A DNA stretch of 64,000 bases from Methyloradius palustris (GTDB taxonomy: Bacteria; Pseudomonadota; Gammaproteobacteria; Burkholderiales; Methylophilaceae). Positions 63,112 through 64,000 of this stretch are shown one piece after another. The stretch lies in assembly GCF_019703875.1 (NCBI RefSeq), contig NZ_AP024110.1, forward strand, positions 2,294,001 to 2,358,000. Direction: 5' to 3'. Position 1 is the stretch's first letter; each line of letters begins with the position of its first letter. The position numbers and the translations under genes are program-made. The notes under the pieces are model-generated. The model saw only the letters and a program-made list of their open reading frames with translations, did no database searches and was not told the DNA's origin.

Positions 63112-64000
63112 TTATTCAAGCTTCCACTCTATTGATGCGCTGGCACGCAGCGGTACCAACGCATCATCAGGAAAAGGCAAGCTATCAGGCACTTGCCAGT
63201 TTTCTTTCACCAAGGTGATCTTTTCTACATTCCTGGGCAGGCCATAGAAATCAGCGCCATAGAAACTGGCAAAGCCTTCAAGCTTATCCAGCGCACCTGC
63301 AGCTTCAAACGCTTCAGCATACAGCTCAATACCCGCATGGGCGGTGTACATGCCCGCACAACCACAACTGGCTTCCTTAGTCGATTTAGCATGCGGCGCG
63401 CTATCGGTACCCAGAAAGAATTTTGGGCTACCTGAAATAACGGCTTTAACCAGCGCCAACCTGTGCTCTTCGCGCTTGAGCACTGGCAGGCAGTAATGAT
63501 GTGGGCGCATGCCACCAGCGAACATGGCATTACGATTCATTAGTAGGTGATGTGCCGTAATAGTCGCTGCAACATTGCTCGAAGCACCCGCTACGAACTC
63601 AGCAGCTTCGAGCGTTGTGATGTGCTCGAATACCACACGCAAACTAGGGAAACGCGCGATCAGCGGAATCATATTGCGCTCAATAAATACACGCTCGCGG
63701 TCAAACACATCGATATCAGCATCGGTCACTTCTGCATGCACCAGCAATGGCAGGCCCAACTCTTCCATAGCAGCAAGCGCTTCTACGCAATGGCCTATAT
63801 TGGTCACGCCAGAATCCGAATTAGTGGTTGCACCTGCTGGGTAGAGCTTAACGCCATGCACAATACCGCTGGCTTTTGCCAGCCTGATCTCATCCGCAGT
63901 AGTTTTATCAGTGAGGTAAAGCGTCATCAAAGGCTCAAACTTTACCCCTGCTGGCAGTGCATCGAGAATACGCTGGCGATAAGCCTGCGCCTGCGCAGTA
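63112..64000 (-). CDS. pyrC: Dihydroorotase (start outside window)
   Basis: The 3' 295 codons are visible; the frame remains open to the window edge (AYRQRILDALPAG just before FEPLMTLYLTD), so the true start lies beyond 64000. This is the class II E. coli-like PyrC, which cyclises carbamoyl-aspartate in pyrimidine synthesis. Visible metal and substrate residues: Lys in GVKLYPAGATTNSDSGV (carboxylated in the family), His in LLVHAEV, His in VVFEHITT and the Asp of FLGTDSAPH. The first metal HxH motif is off-window. Confidence 0.95.
   Translation of the reverse strand, partial: TAQAQAYRQRILDALPAGVKFEPLMTLYLTDKTTADEIRLAKASGIVHGVKLYPAGATTNSDSGVTNIGHCVEALAAMEELGLPLLVHAEVTDADIDVFDRERVFIERNMIPLIARFPSLRVVFEHITTLEAAEFVAGASSNVAATITAHHLLMNRNAMFAGGMRPHHYCLPVLKREEHRLALVKAVISGSPKFFLGTDSAPHAKSTKEASCGCAGMYTAHAGIELYAEAFEAAGALDKLEGFASFYGADFYGLPRNVEKITLVKENWQVPDSLPFPDDALVPLRASASIEWKLE

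Noticed and set aside
62709..63218. 169-codon ORF across the RNase P RNA gene
   Set aside because: The sequence is the complement of conserved rnpB, so the frame is accidental.
1..64000. CRISPR arrays, insertion sequences, prophage, tRNA genes
   Set aside because: Reading both strands gave no regularly spaced repeats, transposase motifs, phage genes or tRNA cloverleaf signatures. A dedicated tRNA scan and IS search would be needed to exclude them formally.

Overview
The window reads as ordinary chromosome of a Gram-negative betaproteobacterium. Outer-membrane genes (lpxC, a fimbrial usher), a complete division/cell-wall (dcw) cluster, a dciA-M23 peptidase-secA arrangement and the style of the housekeeping proteins support this. 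A compact sugar-phosphate gene set (tkt, gap, pgk, pyk, class II fba), formate-tetrahydrofolate ligase and the overall gene content fit a methylotroph of the Methylophilaceae type (Methylotenera/Methylophilus-like). That family-level placement is an inference from gene content, not proven here. No insertion sequence, prophage, CRISPR array, tRNA or rRNA gene was recognised.

Layout. 1-5.2 kb: the 3' part of a GAF-containing GspE/PilB-type ATPase, a DUF1289 protein, an ammonium transporter with an unusual Ala/Pro-rich N-terminal extension, and two unknown proteins. 5.4-9.7 kb: secA, an M23 peptidase and the divergent dciA. 9.8-12.2 kb: a TauE/SafE exporter coupled to an ABC-2 exporter. 12.2-15.7 kb: ppa, carbonic anhydrase, purC, psiE and an SDR oxidoreductase. 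15.8-22.8 kb: central carbon genes on the minus strand, split by intrinsic terminators into tkt / gap-pgk / pyk-fba. 23.2-28.9 kb: a diguanylate cyclase, a thioredoxin-like protein, rsmE, an Nramp metal transporter and an N-acetylglutamate synthase carrying an N-terminal XRE-type HTH domain. 28.9-33.4 kb: a Csu-type (spore coat U) chaperone-usher pilus operon with an added lipoprotein gene. 33.9-38.8 kb: DUF3309, fhs, argB, a HAD nucleotidase, slmA, DUF2283 and a secreted His/Asp-rich protein. 39-43.4 kb: cca, an NDUFA9-like protein, a soluble lytic transglycosylase and a small membrane protein.

43.5-62.4 kb holds the full dcw cluster on the minus strand: mraZ-rsmH-ftsL-ftsI-(33-codon ORF)-murE-murF-mraY-murD-ftsW-murG-murC-murB-ddlB-ftsQ-ftsA-ftsZ-lpxC, mostly with overlapping start and stop codons. 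Its promoter is clear (TTGCAT, 17 nt, TATAGT) and is followed by four 10-bp-spaced MraZ-type boxes and a 15-bp perfect hairpin in the leader. Upstream lie the RNase P RNA gene and the start-truncated pyrC, cut by the window edge.

The items most worth a second look are the HTH-ArgA fusion with palindromic sequence upstream, the 33-codon ORF wedged between ftsI and murE with ATGA overlaps at both ends and a repeated GTGGTATGAC, and the conspicuous RNA hairpins in the mraZ, lpxC and secA leaders. I found no clear undescribed multigene system.
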